A stretch of 64,000 nucleotides of DNA, taken from NCBI RefSeq assembly GCF_947331435.1, contig NZ_CAMZOF010000012.1, positions 208,435-272,434 of the forward strand, given 5' to 3'. Made by a program: the position numbers and the translations under genes. Source of the DNA: Pelagibius sp. Alg239-R121. GTDB lineage: Bacteria; Pseudomonadota; Alphaproteobacteria; Kiloniellales; Kiloniellaceae. The notes beneath the pieces are model-generated. The model made no database searches, had not been told where the DNA came from, and was given only the letters and a program-made list of their open reading frames with translations. Numbering within the stretch: position 1 is the stretch's first letter; every line of letters begins with the position of its first letter. This document shows positions 42,749-51,935 of this stretch, piece after piece.

Positions 42749-43434
42749 ATGGGCACAGGTAATTTCAGCGATGAATTCAAACGCGATGCGGTTGCTCAAA
42801 TCACGGAGCGGGGTTATCCGGTCGCGGAAGTGTCGCGGTGATTGGGTGTTAGCCAGCATTCGCTTTATGCGTGGAAGAAGAAGTTCTTCCAGGCTTCCGG
42901 CACTGTCGGTGATGACAAGGACGCCGAGATCCGGCGTTTGAAGCGCGAACTGTCCAGGGTTACCGAGGAACGTGACATTATAAAAAGAGCCACCGCGTAT
43001 TTCACCAAGGATGCAAAGTGAGGTACGCGTTCGTTTCCGAGCATCGCCCGCTGTTCTCAGTGCGGGCGATGTGCCGTTGCCTGTGCATCCACCCAAGCGG
43101 CTTTTATGCCTGGCTCAAGAACCCGTTGAGCAAACGGGCCAAGGAAGATGCGCGTCAGACCGAACTCATCCGCAAGGCATGGAAGGACAGCGGGAAGGTC
43201 TACGGTTACCGCAAGCTTCACGATGATCTGTTGGATCAGGGCGAGACCTATTGTCCGAACCGCGTTGCACGACTATCCAGGTTGGCTGGCATCAAAGCCC
43301 AGATCGGCTACAAATGTAGACTAGGTAGTTACGGCGTCAAGCCATCGCTAGTCGTCGACAACACGCTAGACCGCCAGTTCGATGTACAAGTGCCCGACAG
43401 GGCCTGGCTGACAGACATCACCTACATCAGGTGA
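42749..43434 (+). mobile_element. Second IS3-family element, orfA with stop codon, orfB cut
   Basis: orfA starts at 42749 after AAGGAGGTCC, reads MGTGNFSDEFKRDAVAQITE and would end at 43019-43021 (90 codons), but codon 31 is TGA at 42839-42841. The leucine-zipper and HTH (SQHSLYAWKKKF) are otherwise intact. orfB (43018-43434) overlaps it and gives MRYAFVSEHRPLFSVRAMCR, HPSGFYAWLKNPLS, GYRKLHDDLLDQGE and LTDITYIR, where the frame stops. The first D of the DDE triad (TDITYI) is the last recognisable part. The remainder was lost where the following element begins, so this copy is dead. Confidence 0.8.
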
Positions 43435-44442
43435 ATTAGTTTTGATCTGATCTGACACTGCTCTGTTGGAGGAGCGAGGGTTACCGGTTTTGATGGTGGC
43501 GCAAACCCAACCATCGAAACACTTCACGGAGGCAACCTTCATGTTGCAGAATAATCAAAAAGTCATTCGCCACAAAGTCGGTCTTCTCAATCTGGCAGAA
43601 GAACTGGGTAACGTATCGCGCGCCTGTCAGGTCATGGGCCTGTCACGCGATACATTTTACCGTTACAGGGACGCGGTCGAGGAAGGTGGTGTAGAGGCGC
43701 TACTGGAACGAACACGTCGGGTTCCCAATCCAAGGAACCGTGTTGATATTGAGATCGAGAATGCGGTTATCGATTACGCCCTTGAATACCCTGCCCACGG
43801 CCAGGTCCGCGTCAGCAATGAGCTGCGCAAATTGGGCGTGTTCGTGTCGCCTAGCGGGGTACGTTCGATCTGGCTGCGCAACGACCTGGCCAACTTCAAG
43901 AAACGATTGAAAGCTCTGAAGGCCAAGGTTGCTCAGGCCAAACTCTACAAAACCAAAACCCCGATCACGGCGGCCGATATGCTCAACGACAAGGTTTTGG
44001 CGTTCTATGAGCAACACGATCTGCCGGTGCTGCGTATCCTCACCGATCGGGGAACGGAATATTGCGGTCGTGCCGATCGCCATGATTACCAGCTGTTCCT
44101 GGCTATCAACGACATCGAACACAACAAAACAAAGGTTAAGTCACCGCAGACCAACGGTATCTGCGAGAGATTCCACAAGACCATCTTGCAGGAGTTCTAT
44201 CAGGTGACATTCCGAAGGAAAATCTACGAGACCATCGAGCAGTTGCAGAACGATCTGGACGAATGGATCGACTACTACAACAATGATCGCACTCATCAGG
44301 GTAAAATCTGCGAAGGTCGAACGCCAATGCAGACCCTGGTGGAAGGCAAGACTGTCTGGAAGGAAAAGTTTGTAGACCAAACCTGACCTGAAAGACGCCA
44401 CATCAAAACCGCTAACTGTCAGATCGAGTCTGAACTACTACA
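43432..44442 (+). mobile_element. IS481-like element inserted in the IS3 orfB
   Basis: About 1.0 kb. The left end (43432, TGAATTAGTTTTGATCTGAT) and the reverse of the right end (ending 44442, TGTAGTAGTTCAGACTCGAT) match at about 18 of 26 bases and both continue CTGACA. The insertion breaks the IS3 orfB directly after LTDITYIR. The other half of that orfB is not seen to the right, so a deletion followed or accompanied the insertion. The single long gene is described separately. Confidence 0.7.
43541..44386 (+). CDS. IS481-type transposase with internal deletion
   Basis: A 281-residue transposase from MLQNNQKVIRHKVG. The HTH half is intact (LAEELGNVSRACQVMGLSRDTFYRY, GVRSIWLRNDLANFKKRLKAL). 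The normal family has ~70 more residues containing the first catalytic Asp (DTFYVG-like). Here LKALKAKVAQ runs straight into AKLYKTKTPITAADML, so this Asp and its core strands are missing in frame. The later RILTDRGTEYCG and QTNGICERFHKTILQEF (second Asp and Glu) remain. The protein should bind DNA but not catalyse; it could inhibit related elements. Confidence 0.8.
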   Translation: MLQNNQKVIRHKVGLLNLAEELGNVSRACQVMGLSRDTFYRYRDAVEEGGVEALLERTRRVPNPRNRVDIEIENAVIDYALEYPAHGQVRVSNELRKLGVFVSPSGVRSIWLRNDLANFKKRLKALKAKVAQAKLYKTKTPITAADMLNDKVLAFYEQHDLPVLRILTDRGTEYCGRADRHDYQLFLAINDIEHNKTKVKSPQTNGICERFHKTILQEFYQVTFRRKIYETIEQLQNDLDEWIDYYNNDRTHQGKICEGRTPMQTLVEGKTVWKEKFVDQT

Positions 44443-44465
44443 CATTAAACTTCAGCAATCGAGGT

Positions 44466-45152
44466 TCATCTGTTGCCGCGTTCCCAGAAAAGACCCTCTC
44501 TATTGCTGCGGTATCCGGGCAGGGGATCGCAGAACCTTGCTCTATCCAAAGCCCCCCACAGATAGAAACTCGGTAATTTTTTGAAGATCCCGCTTCTGTA
44601 TAGACCAATGCCTTCCTGCAGGTCTTCCTGCTTTACAAAGGGAGTTTGAAGCCTGTTTGCATGCCAAAATAATTCCTTTGCCGTAAAGCCTGCTACATCC
44701 TGTGCCTCTACAATAACACCCTTTTTATAACCTCCCTCCGGCCCTACAGGCGATAGGGCAACTTTATGAGTGCTAAGAATGATTTCGTTCGATGAGAGGC
44801 CTATATCCGATGGCTGCTCACTCAGCGACCCAACGAGCGCAGCGGGGTCATCAAAATGGCCATGAACCCAATGTGTTTGAGTAGATCGGAGTAAGCGCAA
44901 AGGCAGATCTGGGCGGTGAGCAGAGATTTCTTCCGTTGTTAATGGTTCTACTCGTAAAATTTCTGAATCTTCCAATAGGTCGCTAGTTTTAATACGTGAA
45001 TAGGCACCCTTTTCACTTAACTTCGAGAACTCCCAGCAACTTAAGTGGTCCCACCAAATTTCATAGAGTGCTTCTACGCCATCACATAAGAGAATTCGGA
45101 CTAATCGTTCGTCCCAATTCCTCTTGATTACGCTTCCTGGAGTCAGGGTCAT
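44466..45152 (-). CDS. Candidate immunity protein for the RHS toxin
   Basis: A 228-residue soluble protein without a signal. I do not recognise a family. It opens MTLTPGSVIKRNWDERLVRIL and has SCWEFSKLSEKGAYS, YLWGALDRARF and other aromatic-rich stretches. Its only likely role comes from position: it follows the toxin tip by 44 bp on the same strand, where polymorphic-toxin immunity genes lie. The base composition is visibly more AT-rich than that of the core RHS gene, as in exchangeable tip-immunity cassettes. The IS481 element abuts its 3' end. Confidence 0.6.
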   Translation of the reverse strand: MTLTPGSVIKRNWDERLVRILLCDGVEALYEIWWDHLSCWEFSKLSEKGAYSRIKTSDLLEDSEILRVEPLTTEEISAHRPDLPLRLLRSTQTHWVHGHFDDPAALVGSLSEQPSDIGLSSNEIILSTHKVALSPVGPEGGYKKGVIVEAQDVAGFTAKELFWHANRLQTPFVKQEDLQEGIGLYRSGIFKKLPSFYLWGALDRARFCDPLPGYRSNREGLFWERGNR

Positions 45153-45196
45153 GCGAACAACAACTCACTTCTTGTAGACAAGCAACCAACTAATTC

Positions 45197-48100
45197 TCAC
45201 CGCCAATCTGGCAGGCTGGAGTCCATACCTTGGTTGTAGTGATCTTGCAACTCGCGATACCCGCGTTCAAGAGTCTTTGTATTGTTTCTGGCGATTGCTC
45301 GATTCTTATTACTTGACGTGCCGCCGCCCCTAATTCCTGGGTCTCTTTTAGCTCCGCCAAAGTGATCAATCAAATCTTGCTCACGAGCACGTGCCGCAGT
45401 TCGAGATCTGAACGATCTATCGAGAACAGCGTCCGCGAAACCCATGCCACGTAAATTGTCATGCCTTTTATCTCTGTTCTTAACATTTTGCTCAGGTGTT
45501 CCATAGCCACTTGTGTGGCCGGCATATGGAGGTAGACCAGAGAATTTTGGGGCTGCTTTTGTGTACGTTTGATATGTGCGCCGAGGCCTTCTTGGCTGGC
45601 CCATAATTTCTGCGATTGGACGCGCAGTAACATTGACAAAATCAACCTCAACATCTTCTTCGACCTTACAAATACATTCCTCAAACAAACTCGTAAAAAA
45701 CTCGGCGATTTCAGCAAAGAGGTTTGGTTGGGTAACAAGCGCTGTCCCAACAAGGGATGTGTATTGTGAATCGTACCCGACAAGCGCGTTGTAATCGTCC
45801 TTTAGACCTTTGGATCTCTCTGGACTACTATGAACCCCTCTATCAATCCCACTGAATTCTGTCTGATCCCCAGGATCGCCAGCGCTGTTGAACCTATTCG
45901 CATTGCCACCTGTGTTCCCGCTGTGAGAGCCGTGCGCTTGGCCGCCTTTGCCAGGCCCATCATATCCGTCATTGCCTTCTGAGCCTGCCCCCCCTCCATA
46001 GCTCTGGTCGCCAACGCTTCCTCCATGGGCATAGAACCCGCTTGGATCTGTAAAGCTGAGTGGGTTGTTGAAGACATAGGCGTAGCGGTTAAAGCCCTTG
46101 GCCGTTTCGGGAACCTGGACGTAAGGGTCCGGTGACAGAAAACGTCCCAGCTCCGGCGCATAGACCCGCCCGTTCATATGGATCAGCCCAACACCGTCCA
46201 GATGCTCGTGCCCTGTGAAACCTCTCGGCGTTTCGCTTGGTGCCGCCGGCACCCCGGCCTGCCAGTCGGAGAGACGCCGCTTGCCGTGCGCGTCATAGGA
46301 TAGATGCCCGGAGATCGCCCCCAGCTCGTCGGTGATGGTCTCCACCGAGTAGATGTGATCCCGATGCAGGTAACGGGTCTTGTCGGTGAGCGCGTTACCA
46401 TCGTCGATCTTGGTGAAGATCGCCACGGTATCGCTGGCACGGATGTAATGCACCAGTTCGTCCGGCTGGCTCAGGCGGCTGCGGCGCTCGTAAGTGTTGC
46501 CGATGTAAGTCGTGGTGGTGACGAGGCCGTTGGTCTGGGCGTTCTGCTGGATGCGTGCCCGGTCCGGACCGTAGACAAAGGACGTCTGGTTACCGGTCAG
46601 AGCATCGGCGATGAGCTGAGGCTTGCGGAAGGAGGTCCAGGCCACCGTGCGCCCGGCCCCTGAGGTCATGCCACCGTTGGCATCGTAACTATAGCTGTTG
46701 GACCCCGCCGTCGTCACCGCATGCGGTCCTGCACCGTTCTGACCGTAGAGATAGTTGCCAACATCCGACTTGTTGGTGATGTTGCCGATCAGGTCGTAGC
46801 TGTAAGTGGTCGGCGTGCCGAGCTGGTTGGTTGTCGAGGTCTCGCTCAGCGTCGAACTGGTGAGCTGATTGCGATTGTCGTAGGCAAAGGCCTCGGTCCG
46901 GTCCCGCTGCAGGTCCTTGCGCTCGGTCAGATTGCCCATTTGGTCAAAGACAAAGGTCAGGTCCTGAACCGTGTTCGCACCAGAGGTCGAGGTGATGGAC
47001 TGCACCAGGTTGCGCGCCGGATCGTAGGTCCGGTCCGTGACCACGCCGTTGCCCAGAGTCTCCTGGGTGATCTTGCCCTCTGCATTGACTGTGTTGGCTT
47101 GCCAATAGGTCGTGCCCCCCAGAACCTCGGAGACCGAGGCGAGATACCCCCTGGCATTGTAGCTGTTCTGCACTGCAAAGCCGGAGGGATAGGTCCGGGT
47201 GTCCTGACGCCCAGCAGAATCGTAAGTCAGCCCGGTTGTATAAACCGTGCCGGAAATGGTCCGGGTGGTTTGATCGGACCGGCCCAGGCTGTCGTAACTC
47301 TGGACCTGGAGATAGCCGTTGGGACCTGAGATCTGGTGGATCTTGCCGACACCTGTCGTGGCGTTGTCATAGGTCCAAGTCGTGGTGCCCTCGGCCTCGA
47401 CCCGGGTGCTCGTACGCCCCAGCTTGTCGTAAGTCATGGTGACCATCTGGTTCTTGGCATCGGTCTGGGTCAGCAGTTGCCCCAGGACGTCATGGCTGTA
47501 GGTCCAGGTGCCCATGTCAGGATCGTCTATGGTGATCCTGTTGCCACGTATGTCATAGGTCATAGTCGTGACCAGACCCTCGACATCGGTGGAGATCAGA
47601 TTACCGAACGCGTCGTAGTTGTAGCTGCTGACAGCGTGCAGGTGGTCTTCGCTGGAGACCAGTTCCCCGAGCGCATTGGTAATGCGGTCCTCGATCTGGC
47701 CGCCTGGATTGGTGTTGACGGTCAAAAAGCCATCGTAGCTGGTGGTGAAGTACCTCATGTCCGGTTCAATCAAGTTGAGCCGACGCCCAACCACGTCGTA
47801 GTCGCTGTGAGTCCACTTGATGTTCGCGGCAACCGTGCCGGCAAAGTAGGGCCGTGAGACCTCTTCGATAAAGCCACGGACGTTGTACTTGCTGTCGACG
47901 TAGATCTTCGAGCCGTTGGCAAAGCCCTCGGTTTCGGTGCGGAGGTTCCGGTTCAGTTTGTCGAAATAGGTAATGCTTTTGCCGCTGGTTGCCGTCCCGC
48001 CGGTGGTCAGGAAATCCTGGCTTTCAATCATATAGACCGAGCCGGTGGGTGCCGAGGCGCAAGGATTGCCAGTGCCAGCGCAGAGCTCGTAACTGATTTG

Positions 48101-51100
48101 GGTTTCCGTACCGTCGGCGCGCAGCTCCTTGGTTTGGCGGCCAAAACCGTCATAGAGCCAAGTGGAGGTGAGCAGATTGGGCCCGGTCAGACTCTCGGTC
48201 ACGCCGAAACGCGCGTCCATGGTCCGGTTTTCCGTATGTGTCAGAGCATTGCTGGCACTGACCATCAAGTGGCCGTTGCTGTCATAGGCCGCCGAGGTAC
48301 TTCGATTGGCGATGCCGGTCCCGCTGACCGTGGTGTTGATCAGGTTACCAAAGACGTCATAGCTGTAGTCACGGATCAGTTTGTGCGTGGACGTATCGGG
48401 CTCGATCACTTCCTGGGTCACCCGGCCGGTGACGGTATCGTAGGTCCAGGACATGGTGCGCGTGGCGGCGCTGCCGCCGTAGCGGGACTTTGCGACCTCT
48501 GTCCGGGTACGCTGGCCGAGCAGCCAATTCATTGTGTCGTTGGTGAAAGTGTTGGTCGAGGTCGTGGTGAAGGTCTCGGTGCCGCCCGCGGCCGGATGGC
48601 CCGTGGTGGTGCCGACGATCAACGTTGGATTGCCGTAGCTGTCGAAGGTGTTTGCGACCGTCTCGGAGATCAGCGGCGCATTACCATTGCCGTCGTTGAT
48701 CTCGTAGCGCTCGTGGGTGGATGAGAAGAGATAGGGAAAGACAATTGAAGGCTGCCCCGTAACCGCTGTCTCGGTCGAGGCCCAGGTAAAGGTGGTCTTT
48801 TCCAGCAGCGCGCCATTGGCGATGGCGATCTTGTTTTCCTTAACGAAACCACTGTAGCGATAGTCCCGCTCGTAGGTCGTGGTGGTGACGTTGCCTGTCT
48901 GGACGTCGGTCGCCGTCATCTCCCGGAAGCCCAGGAACCTGCGGCCCTGATCGTGATAGCGCCCACCGGCGTAGGTATAATCGGTTGCCTTCTGGCCACC
49001 GAGACCGTCGTCACGGCTAAGCTGCGAGACCACATAGGCCGAGACCTGTATGTCCCGCTCGGGGAACAGCGCGTCGCTGTCCTTAGTGTAAACGGTGATG
49101 TCGGTCAGAGGCTTGTATGTAAGACTCGCGACTCGGCCCAGGCTGTCCGTGACAGAGATGAGCGTATCGGGAGAACCGGAGGTGTTCAGCCAGGTTTTCT
49201 GAACCGAAGTGCCGCTGGCGAGACGATAGGCCCGCACCCAGTCCGTCAAACCGTCACCGTTCACATCGGCAAAGGCACCGCGGAGAACATCATCCTTACG
49301 GTCGTCGATCACGCCGGGCATCAGATGATCGACGGATTCCGACCAACCGTTTCCGGTGTTCAACCAGGTTTTCTTGACCTCTGCGCCATTGGTCTGCCGG
49401 TAAGCCCGCACAAAGTCGAGCAGGCCATCACCGTTCACGTCAGCAAACGTGCCTTGCTTAAGGCTGTCCGCCTTGTCCTCGATGACAAACGGCGGCTTGT
49501 AGCCGACATGTTCCGACCAGCCGCTGCCGGTATTTAACCAGGTCTTCTGGACGGAGGTCCCATTGGATTGCCGGTAGGCGCGTACAAAGTCTGGCAGACC
49601 GTCGCCATTCACATCAGCAATCTCACCCCGGCGCAGATTGTCTTTTTTGTCTTCGATGACAAAAGGGGGCTTATAGCCGACATGCTCCGCCCAGCCGCTG
49701 CCGGTGTTCAACCATACCTTCTGCACGGAGGTTCCATTGGATTGCCGGTAGGCGCGCACAAAGTCCGGCAGGCCATCACCGTTAACATCGGCCAATTCGC
49801 CACGGCGCAGGTCATCCTTCTTGTCTTCGATAACAAAGGGTGGCTTGTAACCAACGCTTTCGACCCAATCGCTACCGGTGTTCAACCAAACCTTTTGAAC
49901 CGAAGTGCCGCCGGCATTCCGATAGGCCCTTAAAAAATCAATACGGCCATCACCATCCACATCGATGAGCTCGCCGCGCCGAACCCCGTCCTTCTTATCT
50001 TCGATAACAAAAGGCGGCTTATAGCCAACGTCTTCGACCCAATCGCTGCCCGAATTCAGCCAGGTTTTTTGAATCGACGTTCCGTTGGTCTGACGGTAGG
50101 CGCGCACAAAGTCCGGCAGGCCATCGCCATCCACATCTGCAAATTCACCGCGTGTTATATCGTCTTTTTTGTCTTCGATAACGAAGGGCGGTTTGTAATC
50201 AACGTTTTCCGCCCAACCACTGCCTGTGTTCAGCCAGGTCTTTTGAACCGAAGTGCCGCCAGCATTCCGATAGGCCCGCACAAAGTCGACGAGACCGTCG
50301 CCGTCGACATCGATAAGCTTTCCTCGTTCGACACCGTCCTTTCGGTCGTCAATGACGAAAGGCGGCATGTAATCTACATCTTCCAGCCAGGTACTCGTGC
50401 CGGATGTCATATCGCTGTAGGTAAAACTGACGGGCTCAAAGCAGTTCGGCGTTGCGAGATTGCCGTCACACTCTGTAACCGATGTCAGGCGCGACCGACC
50501 GGTGGCGACACTGGGGGCATAGGCAAGGTTGTAGCGTTTTACCAGGGCGTCGGCGCCAGCGATTTTTGCATAGGTGTCGATCGTCTTGAGACGTTCCAGC
50601 AGTTGACTGCGGGCTTGGGCAACGTAGTTGACCCGCGTATCGGTCCGGGCCTCGTAGGTAATGCGCACAGAAGCCTGCGCAACAGTGCTCTGGGAGGTAT
50701 TGCCGCCATAATCGATGCGGGTAAGCTTGTGGGTGTTCTCGGTGGCCGATGTGGCCGTTGTATCTTCGGCGTAGCTGAAGGTCATCTCGTTGCCGAAACG
50801 GTCAGAGACCTTGTTCAGCGCCCAGTAACGCACATCCGTCTGACCCGGCACCTCGACACGGGAATCAGCCGTGTTGCCGTATTCCAGAATCTGGCCGGAT
50901 TTGGTCCAGACTGTGAAGGACAACGGGCCTGTTCCTGCCGTGCCATTGGACACGACCTTGGAGAAGGACTGGATTTCAGTGCGGTACTCTGTGCCGTTGT
51001 CTCCGTAGGGGTCTACCGTGGCAACGAGACGCTCGTTATCCAGGCAGAAACGATCGTTCGCGCTATAGTCGATGCCACTCCGGGCACCGTCCTGAGCAAT

Positions 51101-51430
51101 AGTGCGGCTGCAGCGCTTGATGACCGAAACACCATCCAGCACCCAGCCCACGCCGAGAACGCCGTTCTTCTTAGGACTGCGATAGAGCAGTGACAAATCA
51201 GGAGAGAGGCCTGCAACACCTGGCGGGACTTCGATAGGGAGCCGGTAATTCGCGGCGCCGGTCTCGTCGACCGCCAAAGACCCGGGCGTGACACCCGCCA
51301 CCGTTGTCTGCGCCGATACTGACGAGCCGCCGATCAGAAGCGAGGCTGCGGCGACCGCCGAAAACAGCATGCCCCTCTGCCCCGCAGCAGACTTAGACCC
51401 AAACGACAGTAGACGAGATACCGAAATCAT
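45197..51430 (-). CDS. Sec-exported SpvB/RHS polymorphic toxin, 2077 residues
   Basis: Residues 1-41 form a long Sec signal (FSAVAAASLLIGGSSVSAQ). Residues ~45-340 are a SpvB-type domain (LPIEVPPGVAGLSPDLSLLY). Residues 348-753 are seven tandem 58-residue VCBS/FG-GAP-like repeats. A TcdB-mid-like section follows, then many YD repeats to ~1760. The RHS core ends with GRFLSPDPYV and NRYAYVFNNPLSFTDPSG near residue 1797. The last ~280 residues are variable. The final ~150 (YAGHTSGYGTPEQNVKNRD, REQDLIDHFGGA) look GIY-YIG nuclease-like, with His where the family usually has Arg. The T2SS genes lie next door. Confidence 0.85.
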   Translation of the reverse strand: MISVSRLLSFGSKSAAGQRGMLFSAVAAASLLIGGSSVSAQTTVAGVTPGSLAVDETGAANYRLPIEVPPGVAGLSPDLSLLYRSPKKNGVLGVGWVLDGVSVIKRCSRTIAQDGARSGIDYSANDRFCLDNERLVATVDPYGDNGTEYRTEIQSFSKVVSNGTAGTGPLSFTVWTKSGQILEYGNTADSRVEVPGQTDVRYWALNKVSDRFGNEMTFSYAEDTTATSATENTHKLTRIDYGGNTSQSTVAQASVRITYEARTDTRVNYVAQARSQLLERLKTIDTYAKIAGADALVKRYNLAYAPSVATGRSRLTSVTECDGNLATPNCFEPVSFTYSDMTSGTSTWLEDVDYMPPFVIDDRKDGVERGKLIDVDGDGLVDFVRAYRNAGGTSVQKTWLNTGSGWAENVDYKPPFVIEDKKDDITRGEFADVDGDGLPDFVRAYRQTNGTSIQKTWLNSGSDWVEDVGYKPPFVIEDKKDGVRRGELIDVDGDGRIDFLRAYRNAGGTSVQKVWLNTGSDWVESVGYKPPFVIEDKKDDLRRGELADVNGDGLPDFVRAYRQSNGTSVQKVWLNTGSGWAEHVGYKPPFVIEDKKDNLRRGEIADVNGDGLPDFVRAYRQSNGTSVQKTWLNTGSGWSEHVGYKPPFVIEDKADSLKQGTFADVNGDGLLDFVRAYRQTNGAEVKKTWLNTGNGWSESVDHLMPGVIDDRKDDVLRGAFADVNGDGLTDWVRAYRLASGTSVQKTWLNTSGSPDTLISVTDSLGRVASLTYKPLTDITVYTKDSDALFPERDIQVSAYVVSQLSRDDGLGGQKATDYTYAGGRYHDQGRRFLGFREMTATDVQTGNVTTTTYERDYRYSGFVKENKIAIANGALLEKTTFTWASTETAVTGQPSIVFPYLFSSTHERYEINDGNGNAPLISETVANTFDSYGNPTLIVGTTTGHPAAGGTETFTTTSTNTFTNDTMNWLLGQRTRTEVAKSRYGGSAATRTMSWTYDTVTGRVTQEVIEPDTSTHKLIRDYSYDVFGNLINTTVSGTGIANRSTSAAYDSNGHLMVSASNALTHTENRTMDARFGVTESLTGPNLLTSTWLYDGFGRQTKELRADGTETQISYELCAGTGNPCASAPTGSVYMIESQDFLTTGGTATSGKSITYFDKLNRNLRTETEGFANGSKIYVDSKYNVRGFIEEVSRPYFAGTVAANIKWTHSDYDVVGRRLNLIEPDMRYFTTSYDGFLTVNTNPGGQIEDRITNALGELVSSEDHLHAVSSYNYDAFGNLISTDVEGLVTTMTYDIRGNRITIDDPDMGTWTYSHDVLGQLLTQTDAKNQMVTMTYDKLGRTSTRVEAEGTTTWTYDNATTGVGKIHQISGPNGYLQVQSYDSLGRSDQTTRTISGTVYTTGLTYDSAGRQDTRTYPSGFAVQNSYNARGYLASVSEVLGGTTYWQANTVNAEGKITQETLGNGVVTDRTYDPARNLVQSITSTSGANTVQDLTFVFDQMGNLTERKDLQRDRTEAFAYDNRNQLTSSTLSETSTTNQLGTPTTYSYDLIGNITNKSDVGNYLYGQNGAGPHAVTTAGSNSYSYDANGGMTSGAGRTVAWTSFRKPQLIADALTGNQTSFVYGPDRARIQQNAQTNGLVTTTTYIGNTYERRSRLSQPDELVHYIRASDTVAIFTKIDDGNALTDKTRYLHRDHIYSVETITDELGAISGHLSYDAHGKRRLSDWQAGVPAAPSETPRGFTGHEHLDGVGLIHMNGRVYAPELGRFLSPDPYVQVPETAKGFNRYAYVFNNPLSFTDPSGFYAHGGSVGDQSYGGGAGSEGNDGYDGPGKGGQAHGSHSGNTGGNANRFNSAGDPGDQTEFSGIDRGVHSSPERSKGLKDDYNALVGYDSQYTSLVGTALVTQPNLFAEIAEFFTSLFEECICKVEEDVEVDFVNVTARPIAEIMGQPRRPRRTYQTYTKAAPKFSGLPPYAGHTSGYGTPEQNVKNRDKRHDNLRGMGFADAVLDRSFRSRTAARAREQDLIDHFGGAKRDPGIRGGGTSSNKNRAIARNNTKTLERGYRELQDHYNQGMDSSLPDWR
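49172..50389 (-). repeat. Seven in-frame 174-bp repeats within the RHS gene
   Basis: Each unit encodes 58 residues of the form WxExVxYKPPFVIEDKKD, then a variable basic stretch, DVNGDGLPDFVRAYRQ and SVQKTWLNTGSG. The DxDGDG/DxNGDG loop is the calcium-binding motif of FG-GAP/VCBS units, as in integrin-like beta-propellers. Seven units match a seven-bladed propeller. The units are very similar at the DNA level, especially the fourth and fifth, which suggests recent duplication or gene conversion and makes the region prone to repeat-number change. Confidence 0.92.
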
Positions 51431-51935
51431 CGGCTATTCCCCCAAGGAAAACCACGCACACAAACAAAACCGAAGCCTGAAAAAGGATTCAGGTCACAAA
51501 AAAGCCGGTTCCCAAAGGAACCGGCGCCGCCGAACGAGCCAGACACACCGCATTCTCGCACCCATGGCAGATACCCCTGCCATCAGGCCGCAGGAAAGCA
51601 TCCCGCAAAGATTGCAAAACAAAAGCGTAACCCATTACGCCTCTTCATATTTTAGGCAACTGCGCCGAACTGAGTTTACAGCTATAGGTTAGATCACAAA
51701 AAGATCACCAGCAAGATGCAACAACCACTAAAAGGATAAATACCTGTGGATAAGGCAACTAAACAACTATAAATAATAAACTTTCTAAAGTTGAAAAAAT
51801 CTTTCAATAATTCGGCACAGAGGTGGTGCTCACGCCGTTTCTTCCGAGTCGAAAAATACGAAGATCGGCCTTGCGAAAAAGGCAGGCTGCGCGTGAGAAT
51901 GACAGCCTTGCAAATTCACGATGGCCCCTTAGAAG
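51431..51935. other. 505-bp divergent intergenic region with minus-strand terminators
   Basis: This separates the RHS toxin gene (minus) from gspK (plus). No protein gene was found. It holds two terminator-like hairpins on the minus strand, at 51498-51525 and 51615-51640, and a 51661-51790 AT-rich stretch that could carry promoters for either side. A minus-strand transcript starting near 51700 would end at one of the hairpins, giving a short RNA, or read through to the toxin gene. Confidence 0.55.
51498..51525 (-). terminator. Intrinsic terminator on the minus strand upstream of the RHS gene
   Basis: The stem GCCGGTTCC (51504-51512) pairs perfectly with GGAACCGGC (51517-51525) around a 4-base loop. 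On the minus strand it is followed by six T (51503-51498). A weaker second hairpin, GCGTAA/TTACGC at 51625-51640, is followed by TTTTGTTTT on the same strand. No minus-strand gene lies upstream, so the terminators belong to the leader of the RHS gene or to a small RNA. Confidence 0.8.

Noticed and set aside
50069..51193. 374-residue plus-strand frame opposite the RHS gene
   Set aside because: It mirrors the repeat region in another frame; the RHS repeats and signal peptide explain the sequence.
51500..51660. Riboswitch (c-di-GMP, fluoride, SAM or cobalamin type) upstream of the toxin gene
   Set aside because: No conserved core of these classes could be matched; only terminator-like hairpins are certain.
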